From Azolla caroliniana (Eukaryota > Polypodiophyta): a stretch of 64,000 bases of DNA. The DNA lies in the NCBI GenBank assembly GCA_043228905.1, contig JBHGNT010000002.1:7750001-7814000 (forward strand). The letters are read 5' to 3'. Below the pieces are notes generated by a model. The model made no database searches. It had not been told where the DNA came from and saw only the letters and a list, made by a program, of their open reading frames with translations. A program made the translations under genes and the position numbers. This document shows positions 44,362 to 54,479 of the stretch, in pieces. The stretch's first letter is position 1, and each line of letters opens with the position of its first letter.

Positions 44362-47159
44362 AGTAAAGGCCTCGGAAAGGGCATCTAAAGTACAATCAAG
44401 ACCACCAAAGAAGAAGACCACTAAAATGTCGGACTCCGACTCATCAAGCTCAAACGAAGATGAGGACACTAAGGGGACGCTAGGAGCTGAGCTGGCATCG
44501 GGTGTGTTGTCATCGGAGCAGAATAAGATACGGAGAGAGTTAATGCAGCGGAAACTGGTCAGGAAAGGGCAAGTGTTTAATTTTCCTATAACACACATCC
44601 ATCGGCCCCCTATTGATGAAAAAAATAGGACGAAGACCACTTGAGATTAGAGAGCCACACCGAATGCATGTTCAGAAACTCAAGAAAAAAATGAAAATAA
44701 ATCCACATGCTACCGTTGTGCCTTTTATTGTTGTGGTGGATCCTGAAGAATGTGAAACCATTGAAGATTTTGATATAAGAAAGCATGATCAATATAATTA
44801 CTTTGTCATTGTTGGATCGCATTCGGCGGAGGCATGTCGGCAACTTGTACAAGAACATCCAACAATTTTCTTCTTCAAGTATGCCGAGTGCAAAATTTAC
44901 GTGGGTCTCACAACTGAAGAGGCAAAGCTGTTGGCATGGGACCACAATAATGATAATGACTATAGGCAGAAAATGTCGTCGATTGAGTGTATAAGGTTCT
45001 TCCACCATGAGTATTTGGATGTCAAACAAAAGTTTGGTGTGAAGCTACATCCTAGCCTACGACGACAATGCTTGCATGAAGTCGGCATTGTGGTAGATGA
45101 TAATGTTAAGTCCGATGGTCTTCGAAAATATGAGTCTTGGTTTCAACTAGCCTTTAGAGATGGAGAAGTATGGGACTTACAAGATCAAATCTTCTCAATG
45201 TGGGAGAATAAGGAGGTCAAGGGTCAACGACAAAAGAAATGTAAGGTAGACCCTCAACTAGAATTGAAGTCACAAGCGGCCAAGAAAATTGATTTGACAA
45301 TTGAAGAAACGGCTGACGACATGACGTTGTCTCTGTGGAGAGTGATGTAAGGTATTAAGGACGAGCAGCTTCTTGTGTCTGTTTTGTCAAGACTTGTGGC
45401 CAAAGATTTAAGCCTTGAAGAAATGGTCATTAAGTTCAATAAGTAAGTCTTTCAAATAGTGATATTGAAGTCAATATGGTGCAATTGAAAGTTCTAATCT
45501 TGTTTTCTAATTTCATAGTCATAAGGTGTACATGAAGATCCAAGAAGTTATGATGAAACAAATTGGATGTATAATTTGGGAACAAGTGATCGAGGATTAT
45601 CCTCTAACGTCTTCATATAAGGCGTTATCAGAATATTTTATTGCATTCAAGGATTGGGTTAGTATTGGTGGTTTTTCATTAAGCTTTCATCATATGTAGA
45701 GCTTGTATAATAAAACTTGATGTCCTATTGCTTCTATCAGAAACCGTGTCGTGGCAAGAAACAAGAAGAAGTTAAGGATATACATGATTTCCCGACATCC
45801 TTCCTTGCACATCTCGAGAGAGCCAGAAAAGAAAAGGATCGTCGCTTAGTCAAGGTGTACGAAATGGAGGAAGATGGCTCCTTCAAAAAATTTAGCCACA
45901 AAAAAGATATTACGAGAGATCTTTACTACAATGTGGTTTGCGGCAATGTCGTTGACATGATCCAAAAAGTGCCAAAGGACTATACGCTAATGATTGCGGA
46001 TATTCCTTACAGATTTCGAATGGCAAGGTCATCATATGACGATGAACCATTTAGGTTTAAACAGTTGGAGAAGATGGTCAAGGTATTTGTTCAGTTAACG
46101 ACTGCATCCTTGTGGAGAATAGTTGTCTTTCATAGTTTGGACCAAGGGTACTCGGTAGCTCAAGCTTTGAGATCTCGTTGCCATGGCATTGAGAACCTTG
46201 CCTGGTAAGGATTATTTATAGGTCTCATTCACTATATTGCCTTTCTTAAGATTGTTCAATCTATTCTTAACTCGATGTAATATTTGTTATAGGATAAAAA
46301 CCAATGTAAATAGAGGGCCAACCTTTCGGTTCGTTAATGCCATTGAATACATCACGGTTGGCTTTGATGAAATTAAGAAACAAAGAATCAAGGAGCATTC
46401 TAATGAAGTGGGAGGTTCAAATCTGCTGGTATATCCAACAGTGACACGGAAATTGCGACATGTCACCATGACAGAACAAGGACTTGTCAACCCATACCAA
46501 AAACCTCAACGACTTATGATGCGCTTGATCGAGATGTTTTCGGTCGAAGGAGACTGGATATTAGACCTTTTTTCTAGCACAGGTATTCCTCGAACTAGGG
46601 TAACGATCTTGAGATAACCAATACCGAATCTTTTTTGTTTGAGAACTAATTCTTCTTGTTACTTTCTTCACAAGAACGACGTCTACATGTGCATTGAAGC
46701 TCTTTAGAAACACAGTTGCATTGGAGAAGGACGAGGAGCAGGTTATATTTATAAACATGAGGATTAAGGCTTTGTGGGAGTGCCCAGACCAGGACGAGGA
46801 GGTCGGTGCAAAGAACCTTGCTGATACTGAAAAGTTTCAACATGTTTCACGAGAGTCTATTCCTCCGTTAGCCAGGGAACTGGGGGAGCTAATAGAGCTT
46901 GATGATGAGCTTATAGAAAATATTTTGTTGGCTCGGCTAACAGGGGAAGCCAATGCACGTATAGCCGAAGAGACTTCTATACAGGATGATGAAGAAAATG
47001 ACATTGACGATTTGATTGCTATGTAATAGAATCTTTTAAAAATGCGAAATGTAATGTTTGGATTTCACATTATTAATACAGCTTTTGGGTTTTACTTGGT
47101 GGACTCTATTCTTTATAATTTTCTATATGTTTTAATTTTATTTTTATATACTTGGTTAG

Positions 47160-47562
47160 TGTAGAAAGTAGCGTGCGGAAGCAAGTATGAAGACAGAACA
47201 GAAGGAAGAACAATCAGGTTTAATGGAGAGCTTGAGCTTACGCAGTATACGCGGGAGAGACAGAGAGAGTGAGAGAGAGAAAACACAAGAACTATATTCA
47301 ACAAAAACTCAATTCACTACTCTATATACAAATGTGTGTTCAATGAACACTTTTATACAAGTCCTCGAAGGACTGACCGAAGTACTGATCGTACTTCAAT
47401 GCTCTTTAAGAGCTTCTACACTAACTCCAAAATATATTCCTCACGGAATATCTTTCCTAACGGCCTCCCGGTTTACGCACTCGGCCTAACCAATCGGTCC
47501 CAACCGATCCAGTCCTCGGCTTCTTCAGCCAATCCGGTCGATGTTGAGCTTGTCTCTCAATA
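47160..47562 (-). repeat. 3' LTR of the minus-strand copia element
   Basis: 403 bp matching 51267-51669. Contains GAGAGAGAGAAAACACAAG and CTATATACAAATGTG stretches. It starts TATTGAG on the minus strand where the other LTR has TGTTGAG, a decayed terminal dinucleotide. Confidence 0.9.
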
Positions 47563-48072
47563 CTCCCCCTCAAGCTCAACTCGAGGCTCTTCGGGATCCT
47601 CGGCCTCACAACTCCGGTTCCTCCTGGCTTCACGCCTCGCTCGCGCTCCTCGACCTGTTCGACTCCGCGTGCTTCGACCCTTCCGGTCGGCTTGTCTGCT
47701 CATGTGGCCCTTATCAACTCTTCTGCTGTTGCGTTGTTGATGCTTCTCCTGTTGCCTTTTCTTCCGCTTGGGCCTCGGTTGATTCAGCGTATCTGAATCA
47801 AACATCCAAACCGACTCGGCTACCTCCGATCGGTTTTCGCTCTCGTCCGAGTTGGCTGTCTCCAACTCGTCTTTGGTCTTCTCGCCCTCGATGGCGTCAT
47901 CTCCCCCATGCGTGGTTGGCTTTGGCTCTCTCCTTCGGTTGCTCCCCTTCTGTCCTCTTCCGGACTTTTCCGCGGGTCTGCCCTTGGCTTCTTCAGCCGA
48001 TCTGAAGTCGAACTCGACAACCGAGTCAACAGCCGAGTCAACCGACTCGGTGTCGCAGCCTCTGCTTATTTC

Positions 48073-51027
48073 CTACTGCTTTGCTTGGTCGTTTGGGATT
48101 GTTCTCCTCCTCAAGTTTGGCACGTCGAGGTGACGCAATCCGAGCGCACCGGAGAACTGCCGCAACTTGTCCAGACCAAGGGGCTTAGTGAAGATGTCGG
48201 TAGTTTGCTGATCCGTTGGAACGTACTGAAGTTCGACTTCATCGGAAAGGACACGCTCACAGAAGAAATGGTAGTGCACCTCAATGTGCTTGGTCCGTGC
48301 GTGGAAAACGGGGTTTTTCGCGAGCTGGATGCTGCTAAGGTTGTCGCAGTAGATTGTCGTTGGATCGGACACCTCCACCTGCAGATCCTTAAGTAGCCGC
48401 TTCAACCATATGGCTTCGCATGTCGCGACAGCCGCTCCTCATTACTCAGCTTCGGTGCTCGACAGTGCAACTGTCGGCTGCTTCTTACTGCTCCAGGCAA
48501 TCGTGGCACTCCCGAGGGAGAACGCGTATCCAGACGTGAATCGGCGATCGGCGGCGTTGCCAGCCCAATCAGCATCGGTGTAGCCGACTAACTGCGCGAC
48601 TGCACCGGTCCGATATAGCAGTCCCCGGTCCTTAGTGCCGTTGACATACCAAAGTATGCGTCGCGCACATTGAAGGTGCTCCTCGGTAGGTCGCACCATG
48701 AACTGACTGATCACCCCGACCGGATAACTGAGGTCGGGTCGGGTGATGGTCAAGTATATGAGGCTTCCAACAATTTGTCGGAACCTCGTCGAGTCGCATA
48801 CCTTTCCCGTATTGGGACGAAGCTTGACGGTTCTGTCCAGAGGAGTCGAGACGGACTTACAATCGGCCATCCCGAATTTGAAGAGCATACCCAACACGTA
48901 ATGACGTTGGCTGATCAATGTGCCTTCGGGGGTACGGATCACTTCGATCCCGAGGAAGTAATGAAGGTCCCCTAGATCCTTCATGTCGAACGATGCCGCA
49001 AGCTGAAGCTTCACGCGGTCGATTTCACCTAGGTCGGTGCCGGTGATGACCAAGTCATCAACATACAGTAAAATACTAACTGGTCCGAGTCGACCTTTCC
49101 GGATGAACAGGGAAGAGTCCGATTTTGTCGTGACGAAGCCCATCCGACGCAGTTGTTGCGTGATCTTCGCGTTCCAGGCACGCGGGGCTTGCTTCAGTCG
49201 GTAAAGGGACTTCTTCAGTCGGCATACTGCCGAGGAGTTCGTTCCGGAGTGAAATCCGGGGGGCTGTACCATGTACACCTGTTCCTAAAGGTCACCTTGC
49301 AGGAACGCATTCTTTACATCCATCTGATGTAAGTGCCACCCCTTCGCCGTAGCTACTGCGAGCAAAACACGGACGGTCGTCATTTTCGCGACCGGCGCAA
49401 ACGTCTCATCGTAGTCGATGTCGTGTTTCTGCGCGTAGCCCTTTGCCACTAGGCGAGCCTTGTACCGGTTAACGGAGCCATCGGTGTTGTACTTGACCTT
49501 GTACAGCCACCTACACCCGATCAGTTTTACTCCTCTTGGTGCGTCAACCAGGTCCCAGGTCTCGTTCTCCGCCAATGCGTGCATCTCTTCCTCCATCGCG
49601 GCATGCCAATTCGCGTCTTTAGCCGCTTCTGCGTAGCTCTTTGGCTCACGCACTTCCGCTACACGGGTCATGTACGCATAATGATGCGCCATGTACTCAT
49701 TGTATCCGAACCGCAAAACAGGATTCTTTTGGCGGGTAGATCAGCGTAATCTCACATTAGCCGATGTCGAGGCCTTCTCGGTCGACGCGGACTTCACCTT
49801 TAAAGACCCGTCACCAGTTCCCTCGGAGTCGGACTCGCGTCGGTCTGACTCGTTCCTATCCGTGCCGGAATCCGACACCTTCTTCTTCCCTTTCTCTTTG
49901 CGCGTAAGCCGTCTCCTCGGCTTCTTGCGCGGGGAATGCACGGCCGAGTCTCCACTACTCGCCGGCTCTTCATCGGACTGGTCGTACCGACTCAGTCATC
50001 CAATCAGTCCACTTAAACGGAGCAAAATCGGACTCTCTTTGTGGGTCTCAATTTCGGGCTCATCCGAAGGCATCTCGGCCTCGCTGACCTCATCGTCAGA
50101 GCTCGGATTGGAGTCGGTGTTCGGAGTCGGGGGCTGGTACCAGGACGCGGACTCGTCAAACACAACGTCGCGGCTAACACGCGCTTGTTTGGTGCGAGTG
50201 TTATAACACTTATAACCCTTCTGCTCGTCCGAGTAACTGACCAAGATGAATTTCTCGGCCTTTGCGTCCAGCTTCCTCCTTTTCTCCTTTGGTATATGCA
50301 CATACGCAATGCTACCGAACACCCTCAAGTGTCGCAAGTTCGGCTTCGTTCCGAAATATAGCTCGTGCGCCGACACTTTGTCTCCGATCCGGTTCTGGAT
50401 GTATACCGCGGTCCTTACTACCTCGGCCCAGTAGAACTTGGGCAAGCTCTTCTCCTCCAGCATTGCCCGTGCCGCTTCCACAACTGACCGATTCTTTCTC
50501 TCGGCCACACCGTTCTGCTCCGGCGTGTATCTACAACTGAATTCGCGGCGAATTCCCATTTGTTGTAGGTAACCGTTGAATTGACTGGAAAAGTACTCTT
50601 TCCCGCCATCCGACCGCAGGCACTTGATCTTTCGTCCCGTTTCGGTTTCCACGAACCCTTTGAGGTCCCGGAAATAGTCGAAGACTTCACTCTTCCTCTC
50701 AATGAGGTAGATCCACGTGTGCCGTGTGTGGTCGTCGATGAAGGAGACGAAATATCGGCTCCCGCCAAGACTAACATTTTGTGCCGGCCCCCACACATCG
50801 GAGTGTATAAGGTCGAGTTTGTTCCGGCTCCGGTTTTGCTCGTTGGGGAAAGGAAGTCGGTATTGCTTCCTGAGCTGGCAGGCTTCACAAATTTGTGCCT
50901 TTCGGCCACTAAACTTGGGCAATCTGAACACTACCTGTTTCGATTGCAGATCTTGAAGCCGCTGGTAGTTGACCTGGCCTATCCGCTTGTGCCACAAGTC
51001 GATGTCCGACTCAGCTTTTTGTCCCAC
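48073..51027 (-). pseudogene. Copia pol: integrase, reverse transcriptase, RNase H
   Basis: Minus-strand pol in blocks. Integrase is at 49996-51027 (LWHKRIGQVNY; zinc pair CEACQLRK; catalytic HSDVWGP, RSDGGKEYF, PEQNGVAERKN). RT is at 49285-49716 ([22 protein letters not shown]) and 48442-49278, with catalytic LLYVDDLVITG near 49055. RNase H ends at 48073 (YCDNLSSIQLAKN, HIEVHYHF, DIFTKPL). Stops at about 49282 and 48439 and a frame change near 49996 separate the blocks. This is a canonical Tork-type plant copia order. It could not make Gag itself. Confidence 0.9.
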
Positions 51028-51230
51028 GACGGGAAGTCTCTGTATGTCGATTCGGGTACCGCGTCATTAGCTCCTTCGACATAACTCCAGTAGCCGTGCT
51101 CGACCAGGTACTGGTGCATCTTGTAGGATCAAGACGCGTAGTTGGTTCTGTCGAGCTTCTCTGTTGGAAGCGAGCTCGCCATGCCTCTATCCATTGTTCT
51201 TCTTGTTCTTCTTCGTCAAGCTGTGTCGGC
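51028..51230 (-). pseudogene. Copia gag N-terminal remnant fused to pre-integrase
   Basis: From 51230 on the minus strand: MASSLPTEKLDRTNYAS, a stop in place of the usual tryptophan, then YKMHQYLVEHGYWSYVEGAN. The typical copia Gag start then joins directly to the pre-integrase region. About 1 kb or more of gag and protease is therefore missing. Confidence 0.8.
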
Positions 51231-51266
51231 TGCAGAGAGGTTCTCAACCCTCGTGCTCTGATACCA

Positions 51267-51669
51267 TGTAGAAAGTAGCGTGAGGAAGCAAGTATGAAGA
51301 TAGAACAGAAGGAAGAACAATCAGGTTTAATGGAGAGCTTGAGCTTACGCAGTATACGCGGGAGAGACAGAGAGAGTGAGAGAGAGAAAACACAAGAACT
51401 ATATTCAACAAAAACTCGATTCACTACTCTATATACAAATGTGTGTTCAATGAACACTTTTATACAAGTCCTCGAAGGACTGACCGAAGTACTGACCGTA
51501 CTTCAATGGTCTTTAAGAGCTCCTACACTAACTCCCAAATATATTCCTCACGGAATATCTTTCCTAACGGCCTCCCGGTTTACGCCCTCGGCCTAACCGA
51601 TCGGTCCCAACCAATCCGGTCCTCAGCTTCTCTAGCCGATCCGGCCGATGTTGAGCTTGTCTCTCAACA
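51267..51669 (-). repeat. 5' LTR of the minus-strand copia element
   Basis: 403 bp, ending TCTCAACA then GTTAG (target duplication). Preceded on the plus strand by CTCTGATACCA, the complement of the initiator tRNA-Met primer site. Confidence 0.92.
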
Positions 51670-51674
51670 GTTAG

Positions 51675-52324
51675 TAGACTTATGACATTGGTTTCACCAC
51701 GTGCATTGTTGACTACCAAATTTATGGAGAAATATGAATTAGTTAAAATTCAAGTTGATTTTGGTCAAAGTTTACCTTAACATAACATGGTCGTAGAATT
51801 GTTGCCATGATTGTCCATGTTGTTATTATGGATCTTTGTCTTCTATTGTTAAAACTATTATGTTTCTCTTCCATTGTTGCTTAGATTGCGTAGTGTGTTG
51901 ATAATGGTTCTACTAGCGTTATCCGCATGTTTTTATACGCTTGTAGTTCCACTAGCGTTATCATTCGAAGTTTGATCCCATGTGAATCACCTAAGCAATA
52001 GATTAGATCAATTTTAAATACAATTTTAAATACATTGTCCACAATTATATACATATGGTTTGATCGCATACGAACAAAATGTGGAATAGATTAGATCAAC
52101 TTTAAATACAAGTATTAAATACTTTAATAAGTTAGTTATTCCAATCACATTATCCTAAAGTGCACTATCCTACATTGTCCACAATTATATACATGCAAGT
52201 ATGGGTCAAAGTATAAATTATAACTCATTTTATTAGTATGGTTACAAGTACACCTCATATTTTTGTAAAACTTACCAAATTAATATAAGTCTTTAACTTA
52301 GTGTTTCCCATGTCGCACATTAGT
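51675..52324. other. AT-rich transposon region downstream of the methyltransferase gene
   Basis: Continues the 47027-47154 sequence after the copia insertion. AT-rich, with short repeats such as GATTAGATCAA-TTTAAATAC (twice, about 52000-52125) and TTGTCCACAATTATATACAT (twice). No coding sequence seen. Confidence 0.5.
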
Positions 52325-52790
52325 GACATATTGAGTCCTTGTTGAACTTTATTATGCCTACATTAACTTATCAACATGTCCAAACTTGCATGATTTCTAA
52401 TGATCTCCACTCGTAGACCTATCATGTATTTTAATATTTGCAAATTCTAATCAAGTTGTGGAACATGTGATACTAGTGTATCCAATTTTTGTAGAGAGGG
52501 TATATTTGGATAGTTTCAAGAAGATTCTACAAGTGGAATGCACAATCCTTCCACTTGTGAATGCGAATGTGTTGGAAAGAAGACCCGAAAAAAGGGGATA
52601 TGTAAGAAGATAAAAGGAAGAGGAGGAAAGGAGGAGACGGAAGGAGGAAAATCGGTTCAAATTCTAATCAAGTTGTGGAACATGTGATACTAGTGTATCC
52701 AATTTTTGTAGAGAGGGTATATTTGGATAGTTTCAAGAAGATTCTACAAGTGGAATGCACAATCCTTCCACTTGTGAATGCGAACGTGTT
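52325..52790 (+). repeat. Right terminal region of the DNA transposon
   Basis: Matches 1-240 along about 52340-52575, defining the conserved right end. It carries a subterminal hairpin (ACAAGTGGAA ... TTCCACTTGT) directly inside the inverted repeat. The last 130 bp plus adjacent retroelement leader are duplicated in tandem, so two right ends are present (ending at about 52573 and at 52790). Confidence 0.8.
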
Positions 52791-52877
52791 GGAAAGAAGA
52801 CCCGAAAAAAGGGGATATGTAAGAAGATAAAAGGAAGAGGAGGAAAGGAGGAGACGAAAGGAGGAAAATTGGTTCAA
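52440..52877. repeat. Tandem duplication of 217 bp spanning the transposon/retroelement junction
   Basis: Two copies (about 52443-52659 and 52660-52876), almost identical. Each contains the last 130 bp of the transposon, GGAAA, the purine-rich leader and a GGTTCAAA primer-site sequence. The duplicated 69-residue frames on the minus strand are not genes. Confidence 0.9.
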
Positions 52878-52879
52878 AC
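52866..52879 (-). promoter_or_regulatory. Self-priming primer-binding site of the minus sushi-like element
   Basis: On the minus strand GTTTGAACCAATTT follows the 5' LTR. The duplicated copy at about 52651-52662 reads TTGAACCGATTT, which is the perfect complement of AAATCGGTTCAA in this LTR (about 53078-53091, 33 nt after a TATAAAAG). Confidence 0.75.
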
Positions 52880-53307
52880 TGTTAGGAATAGTACTGAGAC
52901 CGAGAAGAAATTAGTACTAAGAGAGGAATATTAGTACTAAGAGGAATAGAGGGTGTAGAACACTTGGGAGAAGGAGAGAGAGAGAGAGTCAGAGTCAGAG
53001 ATCAAGGGAGAGAAAATGATGATAACAACGATATATTATATGAGAAAAATTTACAAGGCTAGGAGGCTTAAGATTGGCGTTGAACCGATTTGGTTCGAGA
53101 TAATGCCTTGTGCTTCCTTTTATAGTATTCTCAAGAGTAGTCTTGAAACTTCTAGAATGTTCCAAAGAAATCTAGAATATACATTAATTTTCTATAGTAA
53201 AACTTAAATAAAAATAATATCCTACGTATTACAATAGATAGTGTAATGGTCAAGAGCTCGACCATGTAACATAAGGTCATGGGTTCGAGTCTTGCCGTAT
53301 CATGACA
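52880..53307 (-). repeat. 5' LTR of the minus sushi-like element
   Basis: 428 bp, plus-strand ends TGTTAGGAATAG ... CATGACA. TATAAAAG on minus near 53120. Contains GA-rich repeats (about 52970-53010) and a sense-strand tRNA-like module at 53240-53295. Confidence 0.88.
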
Positions 53308-54479
53308 CATGATGCCTCTGAGGACGACGAAGGCCCATGCGGGCCAATTAGTTAAGAAGGGTGCTCCTTGGAGCGAAGCAACGTTACTAGAGGATACGGA
53401 CAAGGAGCACCAACGTTACTAGAGGATATGGAGGACACTGAACCAAAGAGAGCCAACATGGGTGTTGGGGAGATAGTGTACCTTACTAAAGGGGTACATA
53501 GAGCCGAATGGAACGAGATGTGTGCAATATGGTTGCATAAGAACCGAGTAACGAGCACGATCGCGACGGGGACTCGGAAAGAGATGGCTGCAAAGAGATA
53601 GTGTACCTTACTGAAGGGGTACATGGAGCCGAATGGAACGAGATGTGTGCAATATGGTTGCATAAGGACCGAGTAACGAGCACGATCGCGACGGGGACTC
53701 AGAAAGAGATGGCTGCAAAGAGATATTGTACCTTACTGAAGGGGTACATGGAGCCGAATGGAACGAGATGTGTGCAATATGGTTGCATAAGGACGGAGTA
53801 ACGAGCACGAAGGAGAACGATGGCGACGGGGAGCCGAAAGAAGGAGAGCCAACATGGGTGTTGGGGAGATAGTGTGCCTTACTGAAGGGGTACACAGAGC
53901 CGAATGGAACGAGATGTGTGTAATATGGTTGCATAAGGACGGAGTAACGAGCACGAAGGAGAACGATGGAGATGGGGAGCCGGAAGAAGTTTGGTGCTAG
54001 GCAGTGCCGAACCAAGGGAGCTGTCGGATTGAAACGAGCACAGACCAGGTGCATAAGGAACGGCTCCAACAAGTAGTCGAAGTGGTCGGGGGTCTGGACA
54101 AATGACAAGCATGGAGAATGAAGGAAAGTCGGGTCAAGTCGGAAACAACATTCAGGATGTTTGCTTAGACCAACCTGAAAGCATACGAGTGCTAACACCG
54201 GATCAGGTGGAGACGGAGGATCGAGGATGAGCACAAGTGAGCATGGTGGATCGGATGGAGCTGGTGGTTCAGGTGGAGAGGCCGGACGAGCTCAAAATGG
54301 GGAGTCGAGGACAACGACAAGGTTAGCGCGGTGGTCGGCAGTTCGGGACTGGAAGAGGCTAACACAACAGTCTAGTGCCAGATTAGCGGACGACCCAGTG
54401 GATCATCGTCACCGGAAATCTCTCATCTTCTTTCCTTTCTTGGCACATTGCAATAGATGTGCGGTTTGGTGGGGGTGGA
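53308..54479 (+). pseudogene. Family B 3' internal region with tandem repeats
   Basis: Sequence before a family B 3' LTR. It contains four tandem units of about 125-146 bp sharing GAGCCGAATGGAACGAGATG (at 53501, 53626, 53751 and 53897). A Ser/Gly-rich open stretch at 54227-54487 precedes a polypurine-like GGTGGGGGTGGA. No pol motif is recognisable. The same pre-LTR sequence (GGATGTGCGGTTTGGTG) precedes the minus-strand LTR at 57002. Confidence 0.55.

Larger units (their letters stand above)
39502..47026 (+). pseudogene. ParB-like domain fused to permuted (beta-class) DNA amino-methyltransferase
   Basis: Seven exons by splice signals and matching phase: 39502-39536, 40739-41268, 44364-45442, 45519-45657, 45741-46204, 46293-46582, 46675-47026. 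The second exon is charged (KKIKLQIQG). Exon 3 holds a ParB-like stretch (FVIVGSHSAEACRQL, then CKIYVGLTTEEAKLLAWDHN). Exon 5 holds motif IV, LMIADIPYRF (canonical D-P-P-Y). Exon 6 ends in motif I, DLFSSTG, continuing TTSTCALKLF in exon 7. The order IV then I is that of beta-class N6-adenine or N4-cytosine methyltransferases; MT-A70 has D-P-P-W. The C terminus is acidic. Stops at 40914, 41037 and 45348, a one-base shift in an A run near 44617 and an altered last acceptor disable it. Confidence 0.72.
47160..51669 (-). mobile_element. Ty1/copia retrotransposon with deleted gag, minus strand
   Basis: 403-bp LTRs at 47160-47562 and 51267-51669, target duplication GTTAG (47155-47159 and 51670-51674), and a primer-binding site for initiator tRNA-Met (TGGTATCAGAGC on minus, 51255-51266). 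A polypurine tract TTGAGGGGGAG (minus) abuts the 3' LTR. LTRs differ at more than ten positions by eye, so it is older than the Tat-type element. Gag and protease are mostly deleted. It inserted downstream of the methyltransferase gene within the DNA transposon. Confidence 0.93.
34988..52790. mobile_element. DNA transposon with DUF7869-like gene and ParB-methyltransferase gene
   Basis: An insert in the leader of the minus-strand sushi-like element. The left end reads CCACGTTCGCG and the complement of the right end AACACGTTCGCA; both continue TTCACAAGTGGAAGGATTG, giving inverted repeats of about 33 bp with few mismatches. GGAAA flanks both ends. Total 17.8 kb, but a copia element (47160-51669), an LTR element (41301-44361) and a 217-bp duplication are later additions, leaving about 10 kb. 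Two divergent genes fill the core. A second copy of the right end lies at 1-240 in a different target. No known superfamily I can recall has this pairing and a 5-bp duplication. Confidence 0.75.
28792..53307 (-). mobile_element. Sushi-like chromovirus, minus strand, with large nested insertions
   Basis: The 3' LTR is at 28792-29216 and the 5' LTR at 52880-53307, both minus strand, with the interior in the right order between them: chromodomain and integrase tail, RT, protease, gag, leader. The interior is interrupted by an unidentified segment with a minisatellite (about 30312-31908), a small inverted-repeat element (33362-33658) and the 34988-52790 DNA transposon in the leader. The integrase core and RNase H are lost. 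The flanking bases CGGGG and CATGA do not match, so target duplication is not demonstrated and one LTR could belong to another copy. Confidence 0.7.

Noticed and set aside
41296-44366. A target-site duplication around the noncoding LTR element
   Set aside because: Flanks CCAAT and AGTAA (or CAAGT with alternative ends) do not match; only CAA is shared.
35376-45350. Stops of the CGA/CAG/CAA-to-TGA/TAG/TAA type as evidence of U-to-C RNA editing
   Set aside because: Such editing is known in organelles of hornworts, ferns and some lycophytes. This region is nuclear transposon sequence with spliceosomal introns and frameshifts that editing could not repair. Deamination decay is simpler.
45741-46620. 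MT-A70-type RNA methyltransferase
   Set aside because: MT-A70 enzymes have D-P-P-W and the catalytic motif in a different order. Here D-I-P-Y precedes DLFSSTG, the permuted beta-class order.
52451-52877. A duplicated 69-residue gene
   Set aside because: Both copies are translations of the duplicated transposon end and retroelement leader on the minus strand.
28787-53312. A target-site duplication around the minus sushi-like element
   Set aside because: The flanks are CGGGG and CATGA. The composite is supported only by internal order and orientation.
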